A stretch of 64,000 bases of DNA from the NCBI GenBank assembly GCA_012729475.1, contig JAAYDB010000016.1:1-64000 (forward strand). Reading direction: 5' to 3'. The position numbers and the translations under genes are program-made. Below are positions 39,841-49,598 of the stretch, piece after piece; the first letter of the stretch is position 1, and every line of letters begins with the position of its first letter. Below the pieces are notes generated by a model that saw only the letters and a list, made by a program, of their open reading frames with translations, did not search any database and had not been told where the DNA came from. Source of the DNA: Bacteroidota bacterium. Its GTDB lineage: Bacteria; Bacteroidota; Bacteroidia; Bacteroidales; VadinHA17.

Positions 39841-41094
39841 CTATTCTATATCAAAGAGTCTGCATATATGTCTGTTATAAAGGTTTTCAAAAACAGCCCT
39901 GCCAACAGTATCCTTGTTAGTCTCAAGTAAACCGAGGTACTCATCTATCCGGTCAGCAGCAAGCTTATAAGCGACATGTATCAGCTGCCTCATATTGGAG
40001 TTGTAATTGATATTATCCGGAATATGTCGAATGGAGTCCGCAAACTTTCTGCTGTCCCAGCCAGATACATTTACTGCGGTTGGTAATTCAGAACTCTTAA
40101 TATCAATAACATCGGCGTAAGGAGCGCACAGTTCTTCAATTTTTTCAAGAGATCCGTAGTATATCTCTTTTGCAAATTCAAGAGCTTTGTTTCCTGAAAG
40201 AGCCAGTCCTGTAATTTCTTCAAGCCAGGTAGTCCCTGCTGTTTTCAGATGTATACCTTTATTATGCTTTCTGATGATTGATCCTATATAAGGATAAATT
40301 GAGAATTTATCAGATCCTGAATGGACACTCATTTTAAGATCTTCCGGAAGGCCGAATTCTTTTATGGCAAAATCAATTATTATCAGATCTGATTCAAATT
40401 CTTCTGCAAAGCATTTAGGATCTCCTTCATAATCAATACCTTTATTGAATCGTCCGGAAAATTTTGGTGCGATGGTTTGTGCAGGGATACCTGCATCTCC
40501 GAGCATTTTAAGAATGAAAAGCAGTTCAACAGGAGTCTGAGGTAAGGGAACTTCATCCATTGAGACTTCGGTAATGAAATTACCCTTACCCTTAATATTT
40601 TCTATTTTTTTATAGATCTCTCTGGCTTTTATTATAGCGTAAAGGTACTTATCAGCAATAGCCCTGAGCTGTTTCATGCTTATCTCAACAGGTTTATTCA
40701 GACCTGCAAAGTTGAAGGTTCCCAGATAATTCATTGAGCGGACAATAAATTCTTCTATTCTCTCTTCTTCTGCCATTTTACCGATATAGGAGGCTACGTC
40801 AATAGTAAAAAAGTCTGAATAATTAATAAATCTGTCGACAGTCGCAAGGTTAATATGATCGGCATCAACGAAATAATCTCTTCTGAACTGAGCCCTGACA
40901 ACTGCCTCATCAGCCTCTTTTCTTACATCTCCGGGTTCGGTTCCTATTATCATGTGTTCCCTGTTAGACTTATTCCACACGGGGGTAATGACAATCCCTT
41001 TTTTTTCAGCTTCAGTGATTGCTTTTAACTGGGCGTCTCCCTGACGACCAAATCTGTCGCCCATACCGAAAGAGTATTTTCCTAATTTTTTCAT
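39841..41094 (-). CDS. uxaE: Tagaturonate/fructuronate epimerase family protein
   Basis: KLGKYSFGMGDRFGRQGDAQLKAI, FFVDADHINLATVDRFI, MSVHSGSDKFSIYP; operon context with uxaC and a uxuB-type SDR; start MKKLGKY. Confidence 0.8.
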   Translation of the reverse strand: MKKLGKYSFGMGDRFGRQGDAQLKAITEAEKKGIVITPVWNKSNREHMIIGTEPGDVRKEADEAVVRAQFRRDYFVDADHINLATVDRFINYSDFFTIDVASYIGKMAEEERIEEFIVRSMNYLGTFNFAGLNKPVEISMKQLRAIADKYLYAIIKAREIYKKIENIKGKGNFITEVSMDEVPLPQTPVELLFILKMLGDAGIPAQTIAPKFSGRFNKGIDYEGDPKCFAEEFESDLIIIDFAIKEFGLPEDLKMSVHSGSDKFSIYPYIGSIIRKHNKGIHLKTAGTTWLEEITGLALSGNKALEFAKEIYYGSLEKIEELCAPYADVIDIKSSELPTAVNVSGWDSRKFADSIRHIPDNINYNSNMRQLIHVAYKLAADRIDEYLGLLETNKDTVGRAVFENLYNRHICRLFDIE

Positions 41095-41095
41095 A

Positions 41096-42496
41096 TTACA
41101 GGTCTTCAACTCGTTTCATTTGGGGAACTAATAAATGCATAACTATCCATGCCAAAACATAGGCTATTCCGCAGAATATGAACAACATGGCATAGCCGAT
41201 TTCAATTTTGTCAAGTGCAGTGTAATGTTTCAGGAGTAGTCCGGCTGCCTGAGCTACAAGTATTCCTCCAAGAGCTCCGGCCATACCTCCTATGCCGGTT
41301 ACTGAAGCCACTGCCTTTTTGGGGAACATATCAGAAACCGTGGTAAAAATATTGGCAGACCATGCCTGATGGGCTGCACATGCAAGTCCGATGACCAGAA
41401 CAGCATACCAGGTATTAAATTGTCCGAGCCAGCTTGCCAGTAATACTGAAAGTGGCACAAGTGCGTATATGAACATAGCTGATTTACGGGCTTTATAGGT
41501 TGCCATCCCTGCGTTCATGAATTTTTTAGGCAACCAGCCTCCGAATACCGATCCAACTGTCGATATAGTATAAACGAGAGCAACAGCCATTGTCCATGAA
41601 ATAACGCCAGGTATGTCGGCCTCTATTCCTGTATAGCCGGGATTCATAATTACAAAATCGTGTATTTTACGGGTATTCTCTCCGCTAAGAAAAGCCGGTA
41701 ACCAGAAAAGATAAAACCACCATACCGGGTCAGTCAGGAATTTACCAAGAAAGAATGCCCATGTCTGACGGTATGTTAAAAGTTTTGTCCATGGCACTTT
41801 TTCATGAGCTCTTTTAATATCATTTTTTTCATCAAGGTCACTGTGAATATAATCATATTCAGCCTGTTTAATAATTCCTGCTTTTAGTTTTTGCTCAGGG
41901 CTTGCATAAATTCGGAACCAGAAGAACAGCCAGAGAAGGCCTATAGCTCCAACAAGAATAAATGCCCATTCCCAGCCCCAGTTGATAGCTATCCAGGGAA
42001 CGAACAAAGGAGTAATTATTGCACCTATATTCGTGCCGGAATTATATATTCCTGTAGCAAAAGCTCTTTCTTTTTTCGGAAACCATTCTGCTATTGTTTT
42101 ATTTGCTGCAGGAAAATTGCCAGCTTCAGTGAAACCCAGAGCTGCACGCCATATACCAAAAGTGAAGGCGTTATGTGCAAGGGCATGTCCTATTGCAGCA
42201 AAACTCCAGCCCAACAATGCATAAGCATAACCTTTCTTTGTCCCAATCCAGTCAATAAACCTGCCGGCAATTGTCATACCTACGGCATAAGCAATCTGAA
42301 AACTCATTACAACCCATGAATAGTAAAGCTCCTGATTTGCTTTGTCGGCACCAAATATGCCATTATCGGAAAGAATCGGTTTTAATAATCCTAAAACATT
42401 TCTATCGAAATAGTTAACAGTAGTGGCAAAGAAAACAAGTGCACATATTGTCCACCGGTATCTTCCGATGCGTTCATTTATTTCATTAAAAGACAT
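41096..42496 (-). CDS. exuT: MFS transporter, hexuronate (ExuT-type)
   Basis: 12-TM MFS; INYFDRNVLGLL, GFTEAGNFPAANKTIAEWFPKKERAFATGIYNSGTNIGAII. Confidence 0.85.
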   Translation of the reverse strand: MSFNEINERIGRYRWTICALVFFATTVNYFDRNVLGLLKPILSDNGIFGADKANQELYYSWVVMSFQIAYAVGMTIAGRFIDWIGTKKGYAYALLGWSFAAIGHALAHNAFTFGIWRAALGFTEAGNFPAANKTIAEWFPKKERAFATGIYNSGTNIGAIITPLFVPWIAINWGWEWAFILVGAIGLLWLFFWFRIYASPEQKLKAGIIKQAEYDYIHSDLDEKNDIKRAHEKVPWTKLLTYRQTWAFFLGKFLTDPVWWFYLFWLPAFLSGENTRKIHDFVIMNPGYTGIEADIPGVISWTMAVALVYTISTVGSVFGGWLPKKFMNAGMATYKARKSAMFIYALVPLSVLLASWLGQFNTWYAVLVIGLACAAHQAWSANIFTTVSDMFPKKAVASVTGIGGMAGALGGILVAQAAGLLLKHYTALDKIEIGYAMLFIFCGIAYVLAWIVMHLLVPQMKRVEDL

Positions 42497-42517
42497 AATC
42501 AGATGGTTTAGGTATAT

Positions 42518-43972
42518 TTATACATTATAAGTTGTTGAAGCTGTTGTTCCTCCACGTCCTGTCCAGTTAGTATGAAAGAATTGTCCCCGGGGTTTATCAG
42601 TTCGTTCATATGTATGGGCACCGAAATAATCGCGCTGAGCTTGTAACAGATTAGCCGGCAGCCTTTTGCACCGATAGCCGTCGTAATAGCCCAAGGCTGA
42701 TGATAAAGCAGGAACAGGTATGCCATTTGTTAATGCAGTAGCGACAACCTTTCTCCAGCCGTCCTGAGCTTTGTCAATTTTGTCTTTGAAGAAAGGATCC
42801 AGCATGAGATTGGTTATGGAAGGATTATTTGTAAAAGCTTCCTTTATTTTTCCCAGAAATATTGATCTGATAATACAGCCACCTCTCCACATGAGAGCTA
42901 TCCCTCCATAATTAAGGTCCCATTTGAATTCTTCTGCAGCAGCTTTCATCAGGGCATATCCCTGAGCGTATGACACTATTTTGGATGCATACAGGGCATC
43001 TCTCAAATTATCAGTGAATTTCTTTTTATCTCCGGAAAAAGCAGGTTCAGGGCCTTGTAGAATACCGGAAGCTTTTAACCTTTCTCCCTTCACAGCGGAA
43101 AGACATCTTGAAAAAACGGCTTCTCCGATTAGAGTAAGCGGGATGCCCAGATCGAGAGCTGTAATGGCTGTCCATTTACCTGTCCCTTTCTGTCCTGCTG
43201 TATCAAGTATTTTATCAACAAATGGATTGCCATCTTCATCCTTAAAAGCAAGAATGTTTCTGGTAATCTCAACGAGATAGCTGTTGAGATCGCCTTTATT
43301 CCATTCCTTAAAAACGAGATGCATCTCATCAGTGTTCATGCCAATCAGATCCCTCATTATATGATAAGCTTCACATATAAGCTGCATATCACCATATTCA
43401 ATGCCGTTATGCACCATTTTAACGAAATGACCTGCTCCGTTTTCTCCTACCCAGTCGCAACAGGGTGAACCATCCTCAACCTTCGCGGCAATAGCCTGAA
43501 AAACAGGTTTTACAAATGGCCAGGCTGCCTTTGATCCTCCCGGCATAATTGAAGGACCAAGCAAAGCCCCTTCTTCACCTCCCGAAACACCTGTGCCTAT
43601 ATAAAGCAGACCTTTGCTCTCAACATAAGCAGTTCTTCGGTTAGTATCAGGGAAATGAGTGTTGCCACCATCTATAATTATGTCTCCTGATTCAAGATGA
43701 GGAATGAGAGTATCAATCATCTCATCCACAGCATTGCCGGCTTTTACCATGATCATTATCTTTCTGGGCCGGCTGAGAGATGCAACAAGCTCCTCAACAG
43801 ACCTGGTGCCTGTTATATTTTTTCCTTTAGCCCTTCCCGAAAGAAAATTATCAACCTTACTGGTGGTTCTGTTATAGACACTGACACTAAAACCTTTGCT
43901 CTCCATATTGAGAACGAGATTTTCTCCCATAACAGCCAGTCCTATTAATCCTATATCTGAAAGTTTGTCCAT
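42518..43972 (-). CDS. gnd: 6-phosphogluconate dehydrogenase, decarboxylating
   Basis: IGLIGLAVMGENLVLNMESKGFSVSVYNRTTSKVD, GTGVSGGEEGALLGPSIMPGG, HFVKMVHNGIEYGDMQ, QRDYFGAHTYERTD. Confidence 0.95.
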   Translation of the reverse strand: MDKLSDIGLIGLAVMGENLVLNMESKGFSVSVYNRTTSKVDNFLSGRAKGKNITGTRSVEELVASLSRPRKIMIMVKAGNAVDEMIDTLIPHLESGDIIIDGGNTHFPDTNRRTAYVESKGLLYIGTGVSGGEEGALLGPSIMPGGSKAAWPFVKPVFQAIAAKVEDGSPCCDWVGENGAGHFVKMVHNGIEYGDMQLICEAYHIMRDLIGMNTDEMHLVFKEWNKGDLNSYLVEITRNILAFKDEDGNPFVDKILDTAGQKGTGKWTAITALDLGIPLTLIGEAVFSRCLSAVKGERLKASGILQGPEPAFSGDKKKFTDNLRDALYASKIVSYAQGYALMKAAAEEFKWDLNYGGIALMWRGGCIIRSIFLGKIKEAFTNNPSITNLMLDPFFKDKIDKAQDGWRKVVATALTNGIPVPALSSALGYYDGYRCKRLPANLLQAQRDYFGAHTYERTDKPRGQFFHTNWTGRGGTTASTTYNV

Positions 43973-44021
43973 CTGTGAAGACTTTTGTGTAAAGTAAAAA
44001 CTCTTTATAATTACTATCCTA

Positions 44022-45299
44022 TTATTTATTTTCTATTTTTTCTCTTGAACTCCACAAACCTAGAGAGGGATTTGAAATATAGAAAATTTCTTCACCTTCC
44101 GGTGTAGTGTTAAATCCATCTTTCATTGCTGAGGGATTGTATTTTTTCATCGCTTCACTAAGATCAGAATACTTGAAATTAGCAGATTCAATATCTTCCT
44201 TGCTTACATGTCCGGGGCAATAAGTGACAGAAAATCTTCCTTCTGAACTGCCATGGATAAGATGAGCAGCAGCAGACAGGTTTTGCCTCAGTTCATCGTT
44301 ATTTTTGACAGCATCAAGAGTTGAAGGCGTACCCCTGTATCCGTATTTTCTTATTAATCTGTCTATCTCTTTGTCTTCCCCAAACTCTCTTAATCCGGGA
44401 GCCAGTACAATAATCTCACCACCGTCAGCCATAGCCATACGCGTTCTGTATATACTCTTATTTCCAAGCCAGGTGCTCTTATATTCAACAGGATCAAGAT
44501 AAACAACAGCTTTCCTAAGAGGCTTGTCAAACATTGTAAAATTGACTTTGAGAGATAATTCAGACGCCAGATAAAAAACTTCAATATCATCACCGATGAA
44601 CAGACCTCTGATAACGAGCCTGCCCGATGCATCCCGTCCCACTACTGTTTGAATATATAATACCGGAAGGTGAGATATGAACTTTTTTTCAGCATAGTTA
44701 AGTATCCTTCTAACGGGATTATCAGCAATACCCATCAGGTTCTCCATACCATAGACAGCAGCAATGAAATGGCTTTTATTAATACCTTCCGATCCGCCTG
44801 TACCTACAAAAAGATTCTTATTGAAATTAGCCATCCCGATAACCTCATGAGGCACAACCTGTCCTATTGAGATAATAAGATCATGTCCGCCCTGGTATAT
44901 CATTTTGTTCAGCTGTGCCGGCCAGGAGTATCGTAATACTCCTGAAGTAATTTCCGCAACTTCTTCCTCACTGACTGTGCCAAGGGTCAGAACATCTTTT
45001 CTCCAGTTATGAACACGGAATAATTCCATGGGAATATCTCCAAACATATCAAACAACTGGTCTTTGGTCATTGGTGTGTGTGTGCCAAGGGCAGGGAGTA
45101 TATCTGTGAGTCTTTCCCTGTAATACTTATATATCAGATTAGTTATTTCTCCTGCTCTGGAATGAATTCGTGTCTGATCAGGTGGCACTGCAAGGACATG
45201 ATCTTTTTTACCAAGTTTTTCGAGAGCTGTAAAAAGGCCTTGTTGAAGGGTCTCTGAATCAATAATTGTATTTACTGATCCATTTTGATAATAAATCAT
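44022..45299 (-). CDS. LarA-family nickel-pincer racemase/epimerase homologue (DUF2088)
   Basis: PPDQTRIHS, GTHTPMT, VPHEVIGMANFNKNLFVGTGGSEGINKSH: His-x9-Lys-x15-His spacing equals LarA H174/K184/H200. Confidence 0.85.
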   Translation of the reverse strand: MIYYQNGSVNTIIDSETLQQGLFTALEKLGKKDHVLAVPPDQTRIHSRAGEITNLIYKYYRERLTDILPALGTHTPMTKDQLFDMFGDIPMELFRVHNWRKDVLTLGTVSEEEVAEITSGVLRYSWPAQLNKMIYQGGHDLIISIGQVVPHEVIGMANFNKNLFVGTGGSEGINKSHFIAAVYGMENLMGIADNPVRRILNYAEKKFISHLPVLYIQTVVGRDASGRLVIRGLFIGDDIEVFYLASELSLKVNFTMFDKPLRKAVVYLDPVEYKSTWLGNKSIYRTRMAMADGGEIIVLAPGLREFGEDKEIDRLIRKYGYRGTPSTLDAVKNNDELRQNLSAAAHLIHGSSEGRFSVTYCPGHVSKEDIESANFKYSDLSEAMKKYNPSAMKDGFNTTPEGEEIFYISNPSLGLWSSREKIENK

Positions 45300-45315
45300 A
45301 TCTTAAATCTTTCAG

Positions 45316-46152
45316 TTATACTCCGGAGTAGGCACTAAAACCTCCGTCAACAGGTATTACTACACCAGTAACGAATTTTGAGAGATCGGATGCCAGATAC
45401 ACAAGGGTTCCCGTTAACTCTTCAGGAGTTCCGTATCTTTCCATTGGAGTATTATTGATGATCTTCCTTCCCCTTGGTGTCGATTCTCCTGTTTTTTCAT
45501 CAATGAGGAGGAACCTGTTCTGATTTGTCAGAAGAAATCCCGGAGCAATTGCATTAACTCTGATATTTGTTTTTGAAAAATGAACAGCCAGCCATTGGGT
45601 GAGATTATTCACGGCTGCTTTTGCTGAAGAATATGCTGCAATTTTTGTGAGAGGCCTGTAAGAGTTCATGGAGGATATATTAATTATTACTCCTGATTTA
45701 TTCTTGACCATATCAGATGCAAAAACCATTGTCGGAATAATTGTCCCTTTAACATTAAGGTCAAAGACTTTGTCAAATCCTTCAATTTTAAGACCGAAAA
45801 AAGTGTCCGACGGATCCTCTGAACCATCCATTTGTTCCACATTGGTTGTTGCAGCAGGAGAATTGCCTCCGGCCCCATTGATAAGTATGTTGACTGACCC
45901 TAGTTTCTTGTCAATTATTTCTTTTGCTCCTTCAAGCGAAGCCTTGTCAAGTACATTTGCAGAAAGACCGATTGATGGAATTTTATACTTTTTTTCCAGT
46001 TTAGCAGCAACATTCTCTGCTGCATCTTTATTGAGATCAAGAATTGCAGTCTTTACTCCATGAACAGCAAGTGAGCGTGCCATCTCTGAACATATTATAC
46101 CAGCACCTCCTGTAATAACGGCAACCTTACCTGTCAGATTGAAATTATCCAT
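45316..46152 (-). CDS. uxuB: SDR-family D-mannonate oxidoreductase (Bacillus UxuB-type fructuronate reductase)
   Basis: LTGKVAVITGGAGIICSEMARSLAVHGVKTAILDLN, YSSAKAAVNNLTQWLAVHF, VNAIAPGFLLTNQNR; adjacent to uxaC. Confidence 0.82.
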   Translation of the reverse strand: MDNFNLTGKVAVITGGAGIICSEMARSLAVHGVKTAILDLNKDAAENVAAKLEKKYKIPSIGLSANVLDKASLEGAKEIIDKKLGSVNILINGAGGNSPAATTNVEQMDGSEDPSDTFFGLKIEGFDKVFDLNVKGTIIPTMVFASDMVKNKSGVIINISSMNSYRPLTKIAAYSSAKAAVNNLTQWLAVHFSKTNIRVNAIAPGFLLTNQNRFLLIDEKTGESTPRGRKIINNTPMERYGTPEELTGTLVYLASDLSKFVTGVVIPVDGGFSAYSGV

Positions 46153-46185
46153 AAATATTATATTAATTTATTTTTTTAGCTGTGT

Positions 46186-47592
46186 TTATTCATCATAAAA
46201 ACCAAAGTAATCTCTTGCATTTTTCCAGGAAACACCTACTATTAGTGGTTTTAGTAGTTCATCCTCATCAGGGATTGTTCCCTTTTCAACTTCTTCTCCC
46301 ACATAATTACATAAAATCCTTCTAAAATACTCATGCCGGGGATAGGAGAGGAAACTTCTGGAATCTGTGACCATTCCAATAAACCTTCTCAGTAAGCCCA
46401 GTGAAGAGAGATCCCTGATATGCTTTTCCATTCCGTTTTTCTGATCAAGAAACCACCAGGCAGCACCGTATTGAACTTTTACTGCTGTTGAGCCGTCATT
46501 GAAATTGCCGGCCATTGTCAACATCATCTCGTTATCGGCAGGGTTCAGATTATATAGAATTGTTTTTGCCAGCTGATCGGTGTTGTCAAGTGTGTCAAGA
46601 AACTTTGACATTTTGAAAGCATCCTGTGGAACGCCTATTGAATCCCAACCGGTGTCCGGTCCCATTAGCCTGAACATTCTTGAATTATTATTCCTAAGTG
46701 CTCCTACATGAAACTGTTGTGCCCATCCTCTTTTATGGTTCATGCGACATAATTCAATCATTATGGCAGTTTTGTATTTTTCTGCTTCTTCCAGTGACAG
46801 ATCGTTACCTTTTATTAATTTTTTGAATGATTTGTCAACATCTGATTCAGTGAATGGTGAATAGTAAAACCTGTCAAGGCCATGATCTGAACATCTGGCT
46901 CCCGTTATATGAAAGAATTCATGTCTTTTGTCAAGAACTTCCACCAGAGTCCTGAAATCTTTTATTTCTTTATCAGCCGATTCTCCCAGTTTTTCAATAT
47001 ATGCTGTGAACTTAAGAGGGTCCTCTGTCTTTATTACATTATCAGGCCTCCATGTAGGAAGGATCTTTACTTCAAAGGCATTTTGAAGCTTTTTATGATA
47101 TTCAAGCGAATCAGAAGGATCATCTGTAGTACATACAACTTCTGCTTTTACCTTTTTTAAGAGAGAACGGATGCTGAATGCTTTTGTCTTCAGAAGATCT
47201 ACAGTCTTTTTGAATATTTCTGCAGCTGTTGCGGGAGAGAGAAGATCATAAATATTGAAATACCTTGCTAGTTCAAGATGTGTCCAGTGATACAGGGGAT
47301 TTCCTGTTGTTGAGGGAACAGTCTCTGCCCATTTGGTAAACTTTTCATAATCAGAAGCTTCGCCGGTACAAAACTTTTCATTAATACCATTTGTCCTCAT
47401 AGCACGCCACTTATAATGATCTCCTTCGAGCCATGCCTGGGTCAGATTGTCAAACTGCCTGTCATCGGCAATCATTTGAGGTGAGAGATGACAATGGAAA
47501 TCAATAATGGGCATGTTTTCAGAATATTGGTGATACAGCCTTCTTGCAGTTTTATTCCCGAGGAGAAAATCATCATGGATGAAAGTCTTCAT
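46186..47592 (-). CDS. uxaC: Glucuronate (uronate) isomerase
   Basis: MPIIDFHCHLSPQMIADD, CTTDDPSDSLEYH, GWAQQFHVGALRNNN, GMVTDSRSFLSYPRHEYFRRILCN. Confidence 0.96.
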   Translation of the reverse strand: MKTFIHDDFLLGNKTARRLYHQYSENMPIIDFHCHLSPQMIADDRQFDNLTQAWLEGDHYKWRAMRTNGINEKFCTGEASDYEKFTKWAETVPSTTGNPLYHWTHLELARYFNIYDLLSPATAAEIFKKTVDLLKTKAFSIRSLLKKVKAEVVCTTDDPSDSLEYHKKLQNAFEVKILPTWRPDNVIKTEDPLKFTAYIEKLGESADKEIKDFRTLVEVLDKRHEFFHITGARCSDHGLDRFYYSPFTESDVDKSFKKLIKGNDLSLEEAEKYKTAIMIELCRMNHKRGWAQQFHVGALRNNNSRMFRLMGPDTGWDSIGVPQDAFKMSKFLDTLDNTDQLAKTILYNLNPADNEMMLTMAGNFNDGSTAVKVQYGAAWWFLDQKNGMEKHIRDLSSLGLLRRFIGMVTDSRSFLSYPRHEYFRRILCNYVGEEVEKGTIPDEDELLKPLIVGVSWKNARDYFGFYDE

Positions 47593-47902
47593 ATCTTATA
47601 TGATTAATAATGATAAAACAATATTTCGCTGTGCAGGTGAGAAACAGATAATTGAATGAACACGAAAATAGGAATTACTATCCAATCTTTCAAGAAATAT
47701 TGTTTATTATTTGAGGGACCTCTTTCGCAGATTTCTAAGGTATTGAAAGATTGTTATTTTGATTGAAAAGTATTATATCTGAAGGCTCACTTACTATGTG
47801 TTTTGATAACTGTAATTTGCTGGTTTTACTGATTTTATCTGCAATTTATCCGGTGTTCAGAATTTTTTAAGATATATTTGTGTGTACCAAAACCAAATCA
47901 CA

Positions 47903-48739
47903 ATGAATATAGAAATACGATATGCAGGTCACCCTGAAGATGTAAAGCGATATGATACAGAACGTATACGACGTGATTTTCTTATTGAGAAAATATTTTC
48001 AGCAGATGAAGTAAACATGGTATATTCAATGTACGATCGTTATATTGTTGGAGGTGCCATGCCCGTAAAGGAAGAATTGAAACTGGAAACATGTGACGAT
48101 CTGAAGGCTTCCTGTTTTCTTGAGAGGAGGGAACTGGGACTGATAAATACAGGAGGGGAGGCTATTATTGAGACCAGTAATGGAACATACAAACTTGATT
48201 TTAAAGAGGCTTTGTATCTCGGACAGGGAACAAAAGATGTCGTTTTTAAATCAGTCAGTTCCGGCAATCCTGCAAAATTATATATTAATTCAGCTCCTGC
48301 CCATTATGCCTATCCTTCAAAAAAGGTTACCCTTAAGGAAGCAGAGATTGTTGTTATGGGCAGTCTGGAGCAATCTAACCACCGAACAATAAACAAACTG
48401 CTTGTCAACTCTGTTGTCCAAACCTGTCAGCTTCAGATGGGTATGACAGAATTAAAAGAGGGTAGTGTATGGAATACTATGCCCGTTCACACCCATAACA
48501 GGAGGATGGAAGCTTATTTTTATTTCGAAGTGCCTGAGAAACAGGCTGTGTGTCACTTCATGGGCGATCCTGACGAAACGCGTCATATCTGGATGAAGAA
48601 TGACCAGGCTGTTTTATCTCCTTCATGGAGTATCCACAGTGCTGCCGGTACATCAAATTACACATTTATCTGGGGAATGGCTGGAGAAAATCTTGATTAT
48701 GGTGATATGGATATCAGAACACCGGATACACTAAAGTGA
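47903..48739 (+). CDS. kduI: 5-dehydro-4-deoxy-D-glucuronate isomerase
   Basis: RYAGHPEDVKRYDTERIRRDFLIEKIF, GSVWNTMPVHTHNRRMEAYFYF, SWSIHSAAGTSNYTFIWGMAGEN. Confidence 0.95.
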   Translation: MNIEIRYAGHPEDVKRYDTERIRRDFLIEKIFSADEVNMVYSMYDRYIVGGAMPVKEELKLETCDDLKASCFLERRELGLINTGGEAIIETSNGTYKLDFKEALYLGQGTKDVVFKSVSSGNPAKLYINSAPAHYAYPSKKVTLKEAEIVVMGSLEQSNHRTINKLLVNSVVQTCQLQMGMTELKEGSVWNTMPVHTHNRRMEAYFYFEVPEKQAVCHFMGDPDETRHIWMKNDQAVLSPSWSIHSAAGTSNYTFIWGMAGENLDYGDMDIRTPDTLK

Positions 48740-48802
48740 TTATTCATCCTTTAATGCCTGCTGAGAAGTGCAGGCCACAGATATTATAAAAATTACCGAT
48801 AT

Positions 48803-49597
48803 ATGAATGAAATTTTTGATCTTTCCGGTAAAGTGGCTCTTGTAACAGGAGGAACTCACGGAATAGGATTGGCTACAGGCCTCGCTCTTGCAAAGGCCGG
48901 GGCTGTGGTATGTGTTAATGACATCCTTGAAGAAAAGCTGGAATCCTGTAAAGATGCCTTCAGAAAAAATGATTTGAATGTTTATACTCTTAAATTTGAT
49001 GTAACTGATCCTGTTGATGTTGATAAAGGAATAACGAAAATTGAAAAGAACTGTGGGCCGGTGAATATTCTTGTCAATAATGCAGGAATAATCAAACGTA
49101 TTCCTATCCTTGAAATGGATGTTGAAGATTATAAACAAATTTTGGATGTTGATCTTGTTGCCCCTCTCATTGTATCAAAACGTGTTGTTCCGGGGATGAT
49201 AGAAAAAAGAAGCGGCAAAATTATCAATATGTGTTCAATGCTCAGTGTATACGGAAGAAATACGGTTTCTGCCTATGCTTCGGCTAAAGGGGGGCTTAAA
49301 CTTCTGACACAATGCATGACATGTGAATGGGCTAAATATAATATCCAGATCAATGGAATCGGACCCGGATATATTGCTACAAGTCAAACCGCACCTATCC
49401 GTGAAAACGGACATCCTTTCAATGATCTGGTTATGGCCAGAACACCGGCAGGCAGATGGGGTGAACCGGAAGATGTTGGCTGGGCAGCACTATTTTTAGC
49501 GTCAAAAGCAAGTAATTTTGTTAACGGACATATCCTTTATGTTGATGGTGGAATACTCGCAAATTTCGGATATGTGAAAGGCGAAAATGAGATCTGA
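48803..49597 (+). CDS. kduD: SDR 2-deoxy-D-gluconate 3-dehydrogenase / gluconate 5-dehydrogenase (KduD-like)
   Basis: LVTGGTHGIGLATGLALAKAGAVV, YASAKGGLKLLTQCM; directly follows kduI. Confidence 0.88.
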   Translation: MNEIFDLSGKVALVTGGTHGIGLATGLALAKAGAVVCVNDILEEKLESCKDAFRKNDLNVYTLKFDVTDPVDVDKGITKIEKNCGPVNILVNNAGIIKRIPILEMDVEDYKQILDVDLVAPLIVSKRVVPGMIEKRSGKIINMCSMLSVYGRNTVSAYASAKGGLKLLTQCMTCEWAKYNIQINGIGPGYIATSQTAPIRENGHPFNDLVMARTPAGRWGEPEDVGWAALFLASKASNFVNGHILYVDGGILANFGYVKGENEI

Positions 49598-49598
49598 A

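Noticed and set aside
41891-42319. 142-aa plus ORF, Cys-rich
   Set aside because: Antisense to the MFS transporter; apparent Cys richness is a by-product of the complementary codons.
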